Shown here in pieces: positions 23,482-35,258 of a DNA stretch of 64,000 bases. Source of the stretch: Rosellinia necatrix (lineage: Eukaryota > Ascomycota > Sordariomycetes > Xylariales > Xylariaceae). Each line of letters opens with the position of its first letter. The first letter of the stretch is position 1. The notes under the pieces are model-generated. The model saw only the letters and a list, made by a program, of their open reading frames with translations, had not been told where the DNA came from and searched no databases. Location of the stretch: positions 1,054,001 through 1,118,000 of the forward strand of contig JAGYVD010000005.1 of the NCBI GenBank assembly GCA_021209875.1, written 5' to 3'. The position numbers and the translations under genes are program-made.

Positions 23482-25650
23482 CACTCAAAAGTGTCAGCCA
23501 GTTACGGAATCATGCCGGATTCCGCGAAATCATCACTCGCCAATCACTTGCATCATACGGGCGCGAAAACCTGGTTCTCGGTAACTCGCAAATGCCAGAT
23601 ACGCTGCATATCGTGGTAGTGCCTGGCGTCATCGGGTTCGGATGTTATCTATCACATACCAAGCATACTTACTAGCCATATCTGTCCGTACTCGTAACCA
23701 GCCGCCACACAAGAAAATTTTCGCCAGGAACCCCAGGTCAAAGTAGGAAAGTAAGGGATGGAGCCACCGACTGACTATTCCCCAGGTCCCCATCTCTCCG
23801 GGCAAGCTAACCATGACCCTTTACTCCTTTGAGAGCCCTTACATAAGCCTCGGCCATTCCCTACTTCTATCTCCGTGGATATAGCTCATTGTTGCGAGGC
23901 TGCGAGGCTTAGTGTAGGACGATGATGCCTGGTCGATTGGGAAAAAATTTCGACCCAGGATAGAGTTTTTACCTGGTATGGACCCTCCGGCTCCCCGGTC
24001 AATCTGTAGATGGTATGGTATAAGTGCTGCCAGCCATGTGGTACAACAGGGTCCGGAACCATTTGAGGTCTTTTTTTGGGTGACAGCCCCCATTAATTCC
24101 ACATAACAGATCCCAAAGTGCGTAGTAACATACACTACATACATCAAAGATTCACTAGGGTCTCAACAGAGAACGGCGGCTTGTCAGGGATAGGCCCACT
24201 TCAGCGGCAGTGAACAGTTGAACCGATTATGTGGTATGTAGCATCCATCTTCTCACATCCTTGCTAGGAGTAACTATATGTCATTGCAGCACATTTTTGA
24301 ACATCATAAAATCCAGTGGCGACTTAAGCCAGCCAAGGGAGCATCAGAGAAACTCGAGGACGACGACGCTATCCAACAATTGCCATACCTGATTATTGTC
24401 CGGGTAGCTAGTATCCAATCTTCATACGCTCCCCACACCAGCCACTTGCACAGGTTATAGCTACTTAAACACTTGGTTGTAGTTACCATGGTACTGAATA
24501 CTAGCATCTGCCTAGTCACAGGCGGACATCCCTGTATGGTAGAACCCTAGATCGGTGTGGCGTGCAGGGCCGGCAAGCCGTAGGGCAGACGATATTGACG
24601 ACACTCAATCTATCCCATAAGATAGAGGATGGCTTTTTTTTTTTTATGAAGTCAAAAATTTGTTACTATGCAACCACATATGTATGTCCACTTGAGCCCT
24701 CCTCTGAGACGAAAAGAAATTACGTGTCCGTATATCCAAAGCTGAAAGCACAATGGATATGGTTTATCGCATAGTGAACGAAAAAGCAAGTATGAAGACA
24801 AAAGAAAAACTCAAAGCCCAGCCTAGCCGATATTTACACGTCGATTTTGGCTATGAGGGTCCGGCAAACTTAGCTGTTGATCCGCTGCGTGGCGCATCTT
24901 AGCCGCATTGCATTCATACCATGTGCTTTCCAAACGGTTGGGTCCGGCGGGTATGTATGTATGAATATGCTACCGACGCTTGGTACGCTACTTTCTCCCA
25001 GAACGCGGTATGGCAGAGGTCTAGCCTCGTCTTCTCGTCTCCTCGTCTTCTCTAGTCCTAGCCGTCAGCCTCAACCAGTCCGCCCATGGTATCTAGGTAG
25101 TCTGCACACTACGAGTCGAGGAGCCAGAGCGCCAGACGTATACCACGAGGCCAGGACCCTGCTCAAGCCCCTTTTACGAGACCCGGCGGTACGCTAATGT
25201 CGTCAGGAGTGAACCTGTAACAAAAATCGCCAAGGCAGATCAAGCAGTGTCGCGTATGTACACGGAGTTCTCATGTTGACTAGACTACAAGTAGTTTTTG
25301 CATCTCCCCTGGTACACTACATGTGGATTCCGACCTGCTACGACTCCACCATAGCCACCCACTGTCTTGGGTCGCCGGTGAGCCGCCTTTGGAGAAGGCA
25401 AGGGGCTATCGGTAGCCAATAATTATGTAGTATTGATTTCCTTGAATCATAGTCAGGGGCATTCAGGTGGGATATAGGAACTTCAGTCTTGGTAGATGAA
25501 GATGACATAAGCCTGTCTTTGACACTGCCGTTTACACCACAGCCATTTCTCTGAAAATAGTAAATTATGTATGTATAAAGGTCCTACTCGCAAGAGGTAT
25601 TGATTGGTCGGCTTGCCTCCCGCACTCACACTTCCTACGTACCTAGGTAG

Positions 25651-28600
25651 TGCACTACACTAGGTAGATAGAGAGTGCGCTACGAAGACTATCATTCCGT
25701 TATAGGTACAGTGCTGTACTGGTGGAGTCCTGTCAGACCACGGCTCAAACGCCGAAATGGCCCTTATGCAACCTGGCCCACCGCTGTAGGAGTTCCAGAA
25801 TATTTCCCCATCCATCATCCCTCCCGACCAGACGGCACCGCACGTTGAGGAGCTCGAGGCGCGTAAAGGCATGGATGGAGTGACCCCCCGGCGAGCTCTT
25901 GTCCCGATGCAGCAAAAGAAAAGGAAAAGAAAGGAAGAAAAGGGCATAAATCACTTGGCCTGATAGCACAAGACAGCCTGCATTTACCATCAATAATCTT
26001 GATGTATACTGTATACTGTCCTTATAAGCAATGAGACAATGCGATGCACCACTAAAGAATATCAAATACCGCGACGCCAGAGCGCGCCAAACAAACGCCA
26101 TATTTTGACCCCTTGCACACAACCGCATCCTCAGGGCCGGCGCACTTGGCAGGGTATACGTACATACTTACTTACATACATAGTTACGAAGCGAGTCTGC
26201 AAGGGTAAAACGCATCCTTGTGAGCCTAAGCACTCACGTTCCGGGGAAAGGTTCCGTCTGACGGTCACTTTCACTTCCTTTTTCCCATCATCTCTAGGTT
26301 GGTTAGTTAGCTGTTTTGCAGAGACGAAAATTTTTCCACTCTGAGATGATTGTCGGAAAGCGAAACATCCTCGAGCTCAGACCAGCTGGATCCTTCGCCT
26401 CGTCGGCCATCAACATAATACTTGCCCATTGCGCAATGACAACAACCTACGACCGAGCCCTCGGTACCCTAGTGGGCCTCTCTTTGTCACCCTCGCCGTC
26501 GTCTTGGTAACCCGGGTGGGTGGACATAGCGGCGGCGACCACGAAGAAGACATCGCCGAGTGAGTGCTCGGTTGTCCCGCTCCTCCCTTGAACCAGGTGT
26601 CAATCATAATCCAATCATATGAACCCGTGCGCAGCATCATCGCCCTTGCAGCTTCGGCAGTTCATTCAGCCTGGCTTATTCATTGAAGACATGTCTGAGT
26701 CATAAGCAAAGACGAGGTGAGAGGGAGAGAAAGAAAAAAAAATAGATACGTCTCACGAGTCAGCCATCCAGCCCACCGGCCAATGACCTCCTCCTCCTAC
26801 CGGCCTCGCCCTGAATACCCAATTTTCAAGCGGCGAGGCAGCGAAAGGGGCACGCAAGCAAGCACAGCCTTGTCACTCTCGATTCGAGGACCGGGTTGTC
26901 GCTTGGTCCGGTCGCTCGGACGTCATTTCGCATGGCATCTCCCGGCCCCAAATTCCCAATCGGTTGGTCGTAGTAGATTGTCCGTCATTGTCAGCCCACC
27001 CACACGTCGTGCGACTTAACTTGATTGTTTCTCGATGTCGGTGAGGCGAGCCTTGCAACGACTTTTCCCTTCCCTTCCAGGTCCGAGCCACCCGATAATC
27101 CCTTCGGGTTAGAAGGATCCTGACAATACCAGCGAATCGGCCCCTACTATCTAGCATCCTAAATAGGGAGTGTAGGCTGTCTCCTCCGCCAATCTCGCGT
27201 CGCCACGTGGCAAGTCCGTCCCTGTCTGTGGATTACCCTCGATAGCTATGTCCTATGTCCCTACTTTCGGTAACCCCTTGGTGAAGGAGCCAAGATATCG
27301 CATGAAGAGCCTCATTACCATTCAAACCGTTCCACGACGTCCCGTGCGGAGCCGCCCGTTCACACTATCGCGCATCATACATAGTTCGCTAACAATTCTT
27401 CTTTTGTATCGGATGCTTTGCTTTGGAGCTCTGCGAAGAAGAAGAAGAAGAGGGTCTGTAATGAATGCTGGGCCATGTCGTAATTCCATCTACTTTATGA
27501 GATACCAAGGTTGGGGTTGTCGTGAGATCGCATAACAGGGCCCATCCCAAACGCGCCGTATTCTAATAATGGTCTCGCATTAATAGGTAATCAAATGCCA
27601 TATTGCACTCACTCAATCGAAACACGCACATTCTGGGGTGCTAAAATCTAGCAACACGTCGCGGCAGGCAATGGCTGCTCGATTGCCGCAGCCTCGGCCG
27701 ACGAACCCCAAGCTGCTTATTTTAGATCAAGCCAAGGGAGGATATACCAGTGCGAACGCATAAACAAGATCGGTTATGAGGGCATTTTGAAACCAACACC
27801 TCTATATCACGGTCTCGCACCGGAAGAGTGCTGTTGATTGTGAGCAGGGCCTCATACATGAACTTGCAAAGCATCTAGTTATATGCTGAGCCACCCTTCT
27901 GACCTGCACGGGCTCCGTGGAAACAGGTATACACATGTCGCTTCATAGCCGGCGTGTCAACGTTAGTTAACGGTCACAGCTTTCTACGTAGGTATGCATG
28001 AGCACTCTCTACACGCACAAGGTATCTTCATATCCTCATGCTCTTTAGGGTGGTGCATCTTAACATTAGCGCGCCCTCATCTGTAGCGGCTGGTTACGAT
28101 GTGGATAGAGTATCATAACCTCCTTCTCCACTGGGGAGTCGCTGTATATCACACGAGGATGAAAGCGCCCCCCCTCACTTGAAGGACTTTCGCCAAGTAG
28201 GTAAGGAAAGATGGAGCACTGAGGGCTGCAAAGGGACTCGTTCAAGCGATTCTGCCAATATCGTTCGATCGGTTTTCTTCCCGTCAGCGTTCGCTTTTAA
28301 TTTAGGTTCCTCGGGAGCTACCCAGATGCCGTTGGCCGCATTAGGGCTCGGTTATCACGACAAGTATCGAATCGTTCTGCAACGGTACGTTGCCTTGCGC
28401 AAGTAGAGAGTAGAGCTTCCAAGTTCTAGAAGAAGTTTGAACAGCAGACAGCAGGTGTTGAGTGGAAAAGCTGCTAGGTACCTGCCTACCTAAACCGGAC
28501 ACCTGCCTAGCCTACCCAGGCACCTACCTAGCCTAGGTACTGGAGTAAGCTAAGCCACTTATCCCGACCCCCCACGCCACATTATTGATAGCAGATAGGC

Positions 28601-29042
28601 AGGTAGGCAGATGCCCCGCCAGGACACCAACGTCAGTTGGACCCCACCTCGCCATCCCGCAAGGTATGCAACCACCACAACCCACTATCTCCGGCTCGAC
28701 CTTTAAGTACCCGGACCAGGACAGTGTAGCTTTCAAGCTCCCGTCGAAGCACGCCTCACCCTCTGCCTATGGTCAATTGACTCGCCAACTTCGCCTTCGC
28801 CCTGGGCCACGAAGAAACGCCGCTGCAGAACACCGCCCTCCCTCCCGACCGCCTCCGAGATTTCGGGCCGTCCCGCCCAGCCTGCGCCCTCTTGCATCGA
28901 CCCCAACTCGATTCCTCCCCACAGCCTCGCTGTGCTCGTCCTGACCGCCTCCCCCCTCCTCGTCCTCCCCCTTCGCCCACGGCACGCAGCGACGCCCTCC
29001 TGAACCCCCCTCCCTCCTTCCCCCCTCCGCTACGCCTCCGAC
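25651..29042. other. End of desert and 5' flank of ARPC5
   Basis: No gene supported in 25651-28600. CTAGGTACCTGCCTACC-type words cluster at 28470-28560. From about 28790 to 29040 the plus strand is strongly pyrimidine-rich, as expected for a fungal promoter and 5' leader feeding the ATG at 29043. Confidence 0.45.
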
Positions 29043-30062
29043 ATGTCCATCATCCAGCAGCACACGGCCTCGTCGCTTAGCGATGCCTGGCGCACCATCA
29101 ACATCGATGCGCTAGACCCGGACTCGTCCCAGAACTTCGACACTTCCACCCTGCACCCGCCCTTGCCCGAGGCCAGCGAGGCCGACGTGCGGGCACTCAA
29201 TGGCCAGATCCGCCTGCTGCTGCGGGGCGGTGATGCTGAGGGGCGCCCTGCGCGGGTGCTTGGAAAACCCTGTCTATAGTGGGAGTGAGGTGGCAAAGGT
29301 ACGTTTAGCCCCGAGTGCCCAGCATGTGTCAATGTGCCTGTATGTGCCTCTGCCTGTGTATGTGCCTATGTGCGTGTGTGCGTGAGAGAGAGAGAGAGAG
29401 TGTGTGTGTGTGTGTGTGTGTGCCCGCACATGCCGGATGTGACGATGGAAGAGCGGTGAGCAGAAAAAAAAAATCCGCAGTGTAGTAGGGGGGTGGCGTG
29501 GCCGGAGCGGTGTACTCAGACGGGCATGGCGACCATTTTGGACCGTTGCGGCAGAGTGCCAACAGCTGGCCCTCGCCGGGCAACGGGGTCGACGTCCATT
29601 ATGATTAGGCACCCATACGAGAGCATGCTAACGATGGGCTGCAGGACGCACATCTTCAAACCGTCATCGAGGTCCTGCAATCCATCAAGGCGAGCGAGAT
29701 GACGCCGATGCTGCAGCGGATCTACGAGGCCGAGGGTGGCAGCGAGCTAGTGGACGTATTGATGAAGTACTTGTCAGTCCGCTGTCCACTTTATCTGGTC
29801 ATACAACGCACACTCACTAACCCGATGGATTAGATACAAAGGCATGGGAGGTGGCAATGCGTCAAGTGGAGGCGGCCGGACGCCAACACGGAACCTCACA
29901 CCCCAGGCCACAGGGTTTAGTCAGATTGGAAATAGGCCCGGGGCGACGAATGAGTCGACCGGTGCAGGTATGAGTGTGCTGCTGAGCTGGCACGAGAAGG
30001 TCGTCGATGTTGCCGGACTAGGATCGATACAGCGCTGCATGACCGACTGGCGCAAGGTCTAA
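29043..30062 (+). CDS. ARPC5: Arp2/3 complex subunit 5 (p16-Arc), with apparent 1-bp frameshift
   Basis: Exons 29043-29298, 29645-29772 and 29834-30062 encode the p16 subunit of the Arp2/3 complex, which nucleates branched actin at endocytic patches. Diagnostic sequence: WRTINIDALDPDSS at the N-terminus, LRGCLENPVYSGSEVAK at the end of exon 1, LQTVIEVLQSIKASEM in exon 2, and LLSWHEKVVDVAGLG with TDWRKV at the C-terminus. Exon 1 reads correctly to GGDAEG and must then shift one base to read ALRGC. A G run at 29240-29243 has four Gs where the family sequence predicts three. Removing one base gives 203 residues, a normal length. Intron 1 (346 nt) is unusually long and carries GA and TG microsatellites; intron 2 is 61 nt. 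Either a sequencing error or a real null allele; see findings. Confidence 0.9.
29384..29422. repeat. GA then TG microsatellite inside ARPC5 intron 1
   Basis: A GA run of about 17 bp passes directly into a TG run of about 22 bp. It lies wholly within the first intron of ARPC5. Confidence 0.9.
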
Positions 30063-31992
30063 GGAATTAGCTCGCTTCAGATTATCAACATGACCAAAAT
30101 AGTATTGCCCCTCAGAGGGTACCGACATGAATTCGCTGTTCTTCGTCGGTACTATGTATGCTGCGTTGTATATGTACTCGAAAGTATCATTGACAGCTGG
30201 GCTCGTACCAGAACAACAGGGGAATTAGGATGAACAAGTCACGACCGTAGAATTAACCCAATGGCATGATAATCGTCCGGTTGCGAGTAGGGAGGAGGTA
30301 TGCTGCTCGAAGTCGTCTATCCGCCCACGCAGCAGTTTCTTCACCCCTTGTGGCTTTCAACTCGGCCCTAGGTGGCTCCCCTTTGCCACGACGATCTGCC
30401 TGTTTCAAATTGTGTGCGTTCGTTATCCGTATTCAGCATTCATAATCCCCAAACCGCCAAATGTCAGTTAGTATTTTGCTCGAAGGTTAGCCGCCAACCC
30501 TCACGACAATTCCTTCGACGAAACCCCCCGCGACCAAACCCGCGCAAGCGCAAAGGAAATATCCCGATCAGCAAGCATCACCTGACTACTCGGCGCTGCG
30601 GTCATCCCATCACTGTGATGCCCCCGACTCATTGGTACGACGAGGACGACGCGATCTTAGGGCGACCCTCCCCCATCGACCCGGTTCTCGCTCACCTATC
30701 GGACCGCAGCGGGCGGGCTGGGCTGGCTCCCATACGAGGCGGCCGAGAGCGAAACGACCACCTCACATCTACCCGGTGTGCCGGGGGAATAAAATACAAT
30801 TGCTATTAAGGGGCGAGAAGGGAGATCAGCGAGATTAGGTGGCCTAGACACAATATAGAAAATATGAGATTTCCGCCCTCGTCAGAAGGGAGTGCAAAAT
30901 CTACACACCATAAAGGAATTTCTTGTGAACTTTTTTTTTTTTTTTTGTTTTTCCCCGAAGTAGCCAGGGAAGTCTAGAATCCGACTTGAGGCTCTGCTCT
31001 GCGTTCTATGCATACCCGGGGGCTGCATTACCCAAAAGGAACACGCAGGAAGAACCCAACTTCGCTCCCCTCCCCCCCCCTCCCCCTGGGATTATCCCCG
31101 TACCCCTTTCTAGCGATTGTTTACCGGCTAGCTCGGTTTTTTTTTTTTTTTTTTTTTTTCCCCGCCTCTCCTTTACGTGTGCGATGCTACCTAGAGAGGG
31201 CTTCGTCCATGCGGCTCTCCTATTTACGATGATAGACAGATAGATAGAGGAAGGTGGTAGGCAGGGCGCAATTGAGATGTCCGAAGAGCCCCATGCGCAC
31301 TTCCACGTGGTAACAGCCGCGGGTTCGCGGCGGCGGTTTAGACCATTGACGTGTTAATGTATATCGCACTGTGATATACTGACCGACTAATTCTGATGGT
31401 TTATTGTTCAGACTATCTCGTAGCAGTATCGTTAACTTGTATATATTATCGGTAGAATTGCAGTGCTCCCACTGCTTCACGGCACAGAATCATCGGCCGC
31501 ATCTATCTTGCGTTTGGTGAATATAGGGGGGAATAGAGGGTCTGCTCCCCTAAAGGCAAACACCCTGACACCTCGGATGTCTCAGCTCTCCATCTTAGTC
31601 AAACAAGTCTCAATGTTCCCAGTGTCTATATAACATTCCATCCTTTCGAACTTCCCTGATTGATGACCAACTTTCTCTTGGCCTAAATTTTATACTGTCG
31701 CAGCACACAATCCGCTCCATCGATACAACCGAGGAATGGAGTAACTGGAAACACTCTCGTCGGCATTTCTGACTTATGTCGTGCGGAGATGAAGCGGTTC
31801 GGAACGTACTGGATCAATGGCACGAGAAGGGTATGGATGGGCCATGCTAGCCGAGAGAAAGGGGCAATGATAGAAAGGAGTACCATAACTCTGCCGTTGA
31901 CCCTGCGCCTACCCCGTACATGAGTCGGCAAATAGTGCTTGGGGTTGGCACTGGGAACTTGCTTTCAACAACCGAAGCAGCGGCTTAAGAAT
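30063..31992. other. Intergenic between ARPC5 and NDUFAF5 3' ends
   Basis: The two flanking genes are convergent, so this stretch mainly holds 3' flanks. A T run near 30931-30946, a C-rich patch near 31070-31085 and a long T run near 31138-31159 are present. An open frame at 30372-30809 lacks an ATG and has no recognisable content. No gene called. Confidence 0.45.
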
Positions 31993-33151
31993 TTATTTAT
32001 TCTCTAGGATATCTTTCAGGCTGATCTCTCCACTCCCGCGTGGCTTGGGTTGAGCCTGAGTATCCGACTCCTTCCATCCGATCATATGTATGGTACGGAA
32101 CGTCGCCGGTAATGTCCCGTCCTCATTACCGTGAAGCTCTCGGTAGATGGCTTCCGCGGCTAATAGCACGTCCCTCTGAATAGGTCCCACCTCCCGACCC
32201 CGGATGGCGTTACCCTCTCCCATCGCCTGCAGATCCTGCATGAGCGCAAAAATATCCGGGTAGCTCACGATGATGTCGTCCACGTCTACCGTCAGCATCT
32301 TGAAGTTGGCCTTTTGGAGCAGCCCGCCAACGTCACGCACGTCGGCCAGGGGCGAGACATGGGGCGAGATACCACCCCGTCTTTCCTGCTCGGCTAGCTG
32401 GAGCGATGTCCGTAATTCGTAGAGCGTGTCGCCCCCGAACATGGCGCCAATGAAGGCACAGTCGGGCTTTAGGATGTTGTTGATCTGCGCGAGCACGGCG
32501 GGGAGATTATTGATCCAATGCATGCTCAGAGAGCTCAGAACCAGATCGAAAGAATCCGAGTCGTACGGAATGGTCTCCTCGCTCGGGAGGACCTCCCTCG
32601 TCATGTTGATCTGATTGTTAAACTCGAGGTCGGCATCACGATAGAGCATAGTCGGCGACGAATCGACAGCAAGCAAATGGCCTATTTTCCCGGCAATTGG
32701 CTCCGAAATGGGGACGTGCGGGTTTGGGTCCGGGTTCTCGCGCGTCAGGGCCCGGGCAATGTTGCAAGAGTTGGCGCCAAAGTCGAGCACTCGAGGATAA
32801 TGGCGTTTGATATCCTTTCCCAGGGGGGGGAGACGAATTAGCATGGACCAAGGCGACGGACGCGAGGCCGTACAAGCCGGCCCGACATCAATCGTGGCTC
32901 ACCAATAACCTCTCGCAGACGCGCATCGCGACCTCATCTCTCAGATAGTCCGATACCCGGCTGCTCTCGGCATTGTGCCCGGCGCGCTCCTTTTGCAGCC
33001 TCTTCGTGCGCTGGTCGAAGACCTCGTAGACATGCGGCGTGGAGGCTTGGAAGGCATACGATCGCCGTGCCCAGCGTGCGGCGGACGGCAGCAGCCGAGG
33101 CTTAGAGACCCAGCGGCATGTTTGGGTCGTATGGTGGGCCATCAAGTTCAT
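31993..33151 (-). CDS. NDUFAF5: NDUFAF5-type mitochondrial complex I assembly methyltransferase
   Basis: Exons 33151-32903 and 32814-31993 are joined across an 88-nt intron (GTGAGC donor, GCTAAT branch site, GGGAAAG acceptor, phase 0), giving 356 residues, close to the family's usual length. The N-terminus is Arg-rich and lacks acidic residues at first, as in a mitochondrial presequence. VFDQRTKRLQKERAG follows, the conserved family start. The Rossmann SAM-binding core begins at VLDFGANSCNIARAL, with AVDSSPTML and LVLSSLSMHWINNLP. The stretch FIGAMFGGDTLYELR then SLQLAEQER is diagnostic of NDUFAF5. In animals NDUFAF5 hydroxylates an arginine of NDUFS7 during early complex I assembly; the same role here is inferred. 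Convergent with ARPC5. Confidence 0.92.
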
Positions 33152-33731
33152 CCTCCCAGGCTCCGCGGATATTCATCGCATGCTTTAAATAATCGTGAAG
33201 CTGTCTGGTTGGGAGCCGGAGCCGTCGCAGTGACGTTGGAGCTAAGACCAATCAATTAACAATGTCTGGGCTAAGGTGGGGCGCTTCCGGAGTTAAAAAT
33301 AAATGCATAAATAGGCACTTATCTCCGCTGTTCTTTACAGCCGCTTACATCCGTCCCCTAACTTCAACTGTTCCAGCATCGAATCATCTATGCAGGGGCC
33401 GACATTCACTCAACACGCTTAGACACGAATGGTGGTCGAACGTCAATCTCGCTCGACAGAAAAGCACACTCAATGGACTAGGGCTTCTTGTTCTACCCAA
33501 CGAACCGGTCAGTTGATGACTGGCAATTGTCATAAATACATGTACTCCCATGCTGCTTCCTGTCATTGCCCCTTTCATGTAAGAAACCAGCCAGTTGATG
33601 GCCGGGATCTACCAGAGATAACCCCCCCCCAGCCCACGAGCGATCTCCCCGAAACCGCCATCTCCCGCCAACGCGCAAGCCATGGGGCCACCGGTGCCTC
33701 CGTTGGGGGCCGCTGGGTACCCGAGGTATCC
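33152..33731. promoter_or_regulatory. Upstream region of NDUFAF5
   Basis: This 580-bp gap lies between the start of the NDUFAF5 gene and the stop of the crystallin-like gene, both on the minus strand. A CCAAT motif (GACCAATCAATT) occurs near 33248 and a TTTAAATA element near 33184. No further gene is visible. Confidence 0.45.
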
Positions 33732-34356
33732 TCAGTCCGACGGCTTGTCGGAGATGAGCGAGATGACGAAACTGGCGGCCCCCCTGGCGGTCGTGCGCGA
33801 GCTGCTTCGGCCAGTTGAGCTCCGAGTCGATGTCGACTTGGTGCGTCTGCGCGTTCCACTTGAAGAAGATGGAGCCGGGCGGGCCCAGGAACTCGTGGGT
33901 CTTCTCGACGCGGATGGCGACGCCCGTGGTCACGTCGGCGCCCGACGGGTCGATGCGGCCCGCGACCGTGAAGTCGGGCTCGCCGGACTTGATGATCACC
34001 TGCCCGATGCCCGCCAGGTTCAGGATCAGGCTGAAGTCCCCCGGCTTCCCGCCGGTCTTGTCCACGAACTTGAACTGGATCACCCGCGTCGTGTCCGCGT
34101 CCACGCTGAAGCACGTGAGGTCCCCCAGCAGCGAGGTCACCGTCGGGTTCGGCCCCTCGAGCTCCGCCACGCCGCCGTGCGTGTGGTGCCAGCAGTTCAC
34201 CTTGGCCGCCGCCCCGACGTTGATCGACTTGTACACGTCCGCGATCTTCTTCGGGTACAGGTGCTCGACGGTGCCTATCTTCAGCTCCGCCTTGGTGCCC
34301 TGGAAGTCGGTCTGCTCGTAGAAGTCGGCAGACTGCTCCGGAGGTGTTGGGGCCAT
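33732..34356 (-). CDS. Small beta/gamma-crystallin-like protein, with apparent C-terminal frameshift
   Basis: The start is the ATG at 34356 (MAPTPPEQSADFYEQ). The frame stays open upstream, but those residues look like leader sequence. The protein is strand-rich, with a FYEQTDFQGTKAEL opening like a Greek-key crystallin motif, then a second half (GKPGDFSLILNL, then FKWNAQTHQVDID). There is no signal peptide. At the Cys/Gly-rich stretch 33774-33784 the reading frame must shift by one base to end in SFVISLISDKPSD, a strand-like ending with a stop at 33732, giving 207 residues. Without the shift it runs on into Arg/Gly-rich sequence to 33493. The short ending is preferred because it continues the alternating hydrophobic pattern. 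The family assignment is tentative and the function unknown. Confidence 0.65.
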
Positions 34357-34485
34357 GGTGGACAAAGGTGTGTGTGAACGAAAAGGGGTCAGGTGAGAAG
34401 TGTAGAGTCGGCTGTCTTTGTGTTCGTATTTGTTTCTGATGATCGTAGAGTGAAATTCTGGGCCTGGATATGGTGGCATAAGGGC

Positions 34486-34496
34486 CTTTTTATATC
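34486..34496 (-). promoter_or_regulatory. TATA-like box upstream of crystallin-like gene
   Basis: On the minus strand the sequence reads ATATAAAAAG about 130 bp before the ATG at 34356. That is a reasonable distance for a fungal TATA element with a leader of about 100 nt. Confidence 0.5.
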
Positions 34497-35103
34497 TTTG
34501 AACACACCCTCAACACTCAGATCTAGTAGCTGTATGATACCACCAGACTGTCAGAGTGGCGGCATATCGAAACCAGTAACTCTTCTCCCTACAGTCTCGC
34601 GGACTTAAAGCAACTTGTGGGTATGTATTCTGTATCCTGTAGGTCTCGGGGTGATCATCGCCGTCCAGAATGCGTACCGCTTGCCATTGGATCTCCTAGA
34701 TAGGGAACCCCGACGCTAGATAATTTTAGACTCTAGGAAGTTATTGAACACACTACACAGAGGCGTGTTGTAACCCGAGGAAGCAGCAGATGAGGTGATA
34801 CACGCATGTATGCAAAATGGGACTTTGTCCTATTCGTCCCTGAGAGAGGTGAACAAACGCCCCTTTCATCATACTTGTTGTGAAGTGGTGTAGTCTCAAG
34901 CCTCCTGCTCTTTTCTGGTTAATTCACTCTTGAATTTGGTTAGGTTTATGTGACTTCTATCTTAGCTAACTTCCGTCATAACAGGGTAATTCATTCTCGA
35001 GGCGTGGTGTAAACAATTTTTTTTTTTTTTTAATTTAATACATCTGATCTGTGTCTCTACGGGATGAGTTCGGGGATCTCCTCGTTATAAGAAACGGTGC
35101 TAC

Positions 35104-35258
35104 AGAACTAAGTTCGCCCTTCGAACCTCTACCAGACACGGACCCAAATACTATGTATATAAGCCGGAATAGTTGGTGGCTACCTGATAGAGGGAACTTC
35201 CCTCCTTGTGTAATGATTTAAGTCATTTCTAGAACTACCAGCAGTGACAACTGTGACA
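35104..35258 (+). repeat. Dispersed repeat, copy B (possible LTR or promoter relic)
   Basis: Same-orientation partner of 6152-6306 and of about the same length. It keeps the TATATAA box, CCCTCCTTGTG, AACTACCAGCAGT and CTGTGACA. It sits at the left edge of the decayed stretch with broken genes. Confidence 0.6.

Larger units (their letters stand above)
19201..25650. other. Gene desert with minisatellites
   Basis: No supportable gene. It contains the minisatellite at 20926-21010, G/A-rich trinucleotide arrays near 21550-21610, the inverted repeat at 22477-22495, a GTACAGCATCT array near 22925, the duplicated 19-mer at 23444-23481, and CTAGGTAGGTAC words near 21990-22080 and 22540-22560. Confidence 0.4.

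Noticed and set aside
33682..34377. 231-codon plus-strand open frame
   Set aside because: Antisense shadow of the crystallin-like gene in GC-rich DNA.
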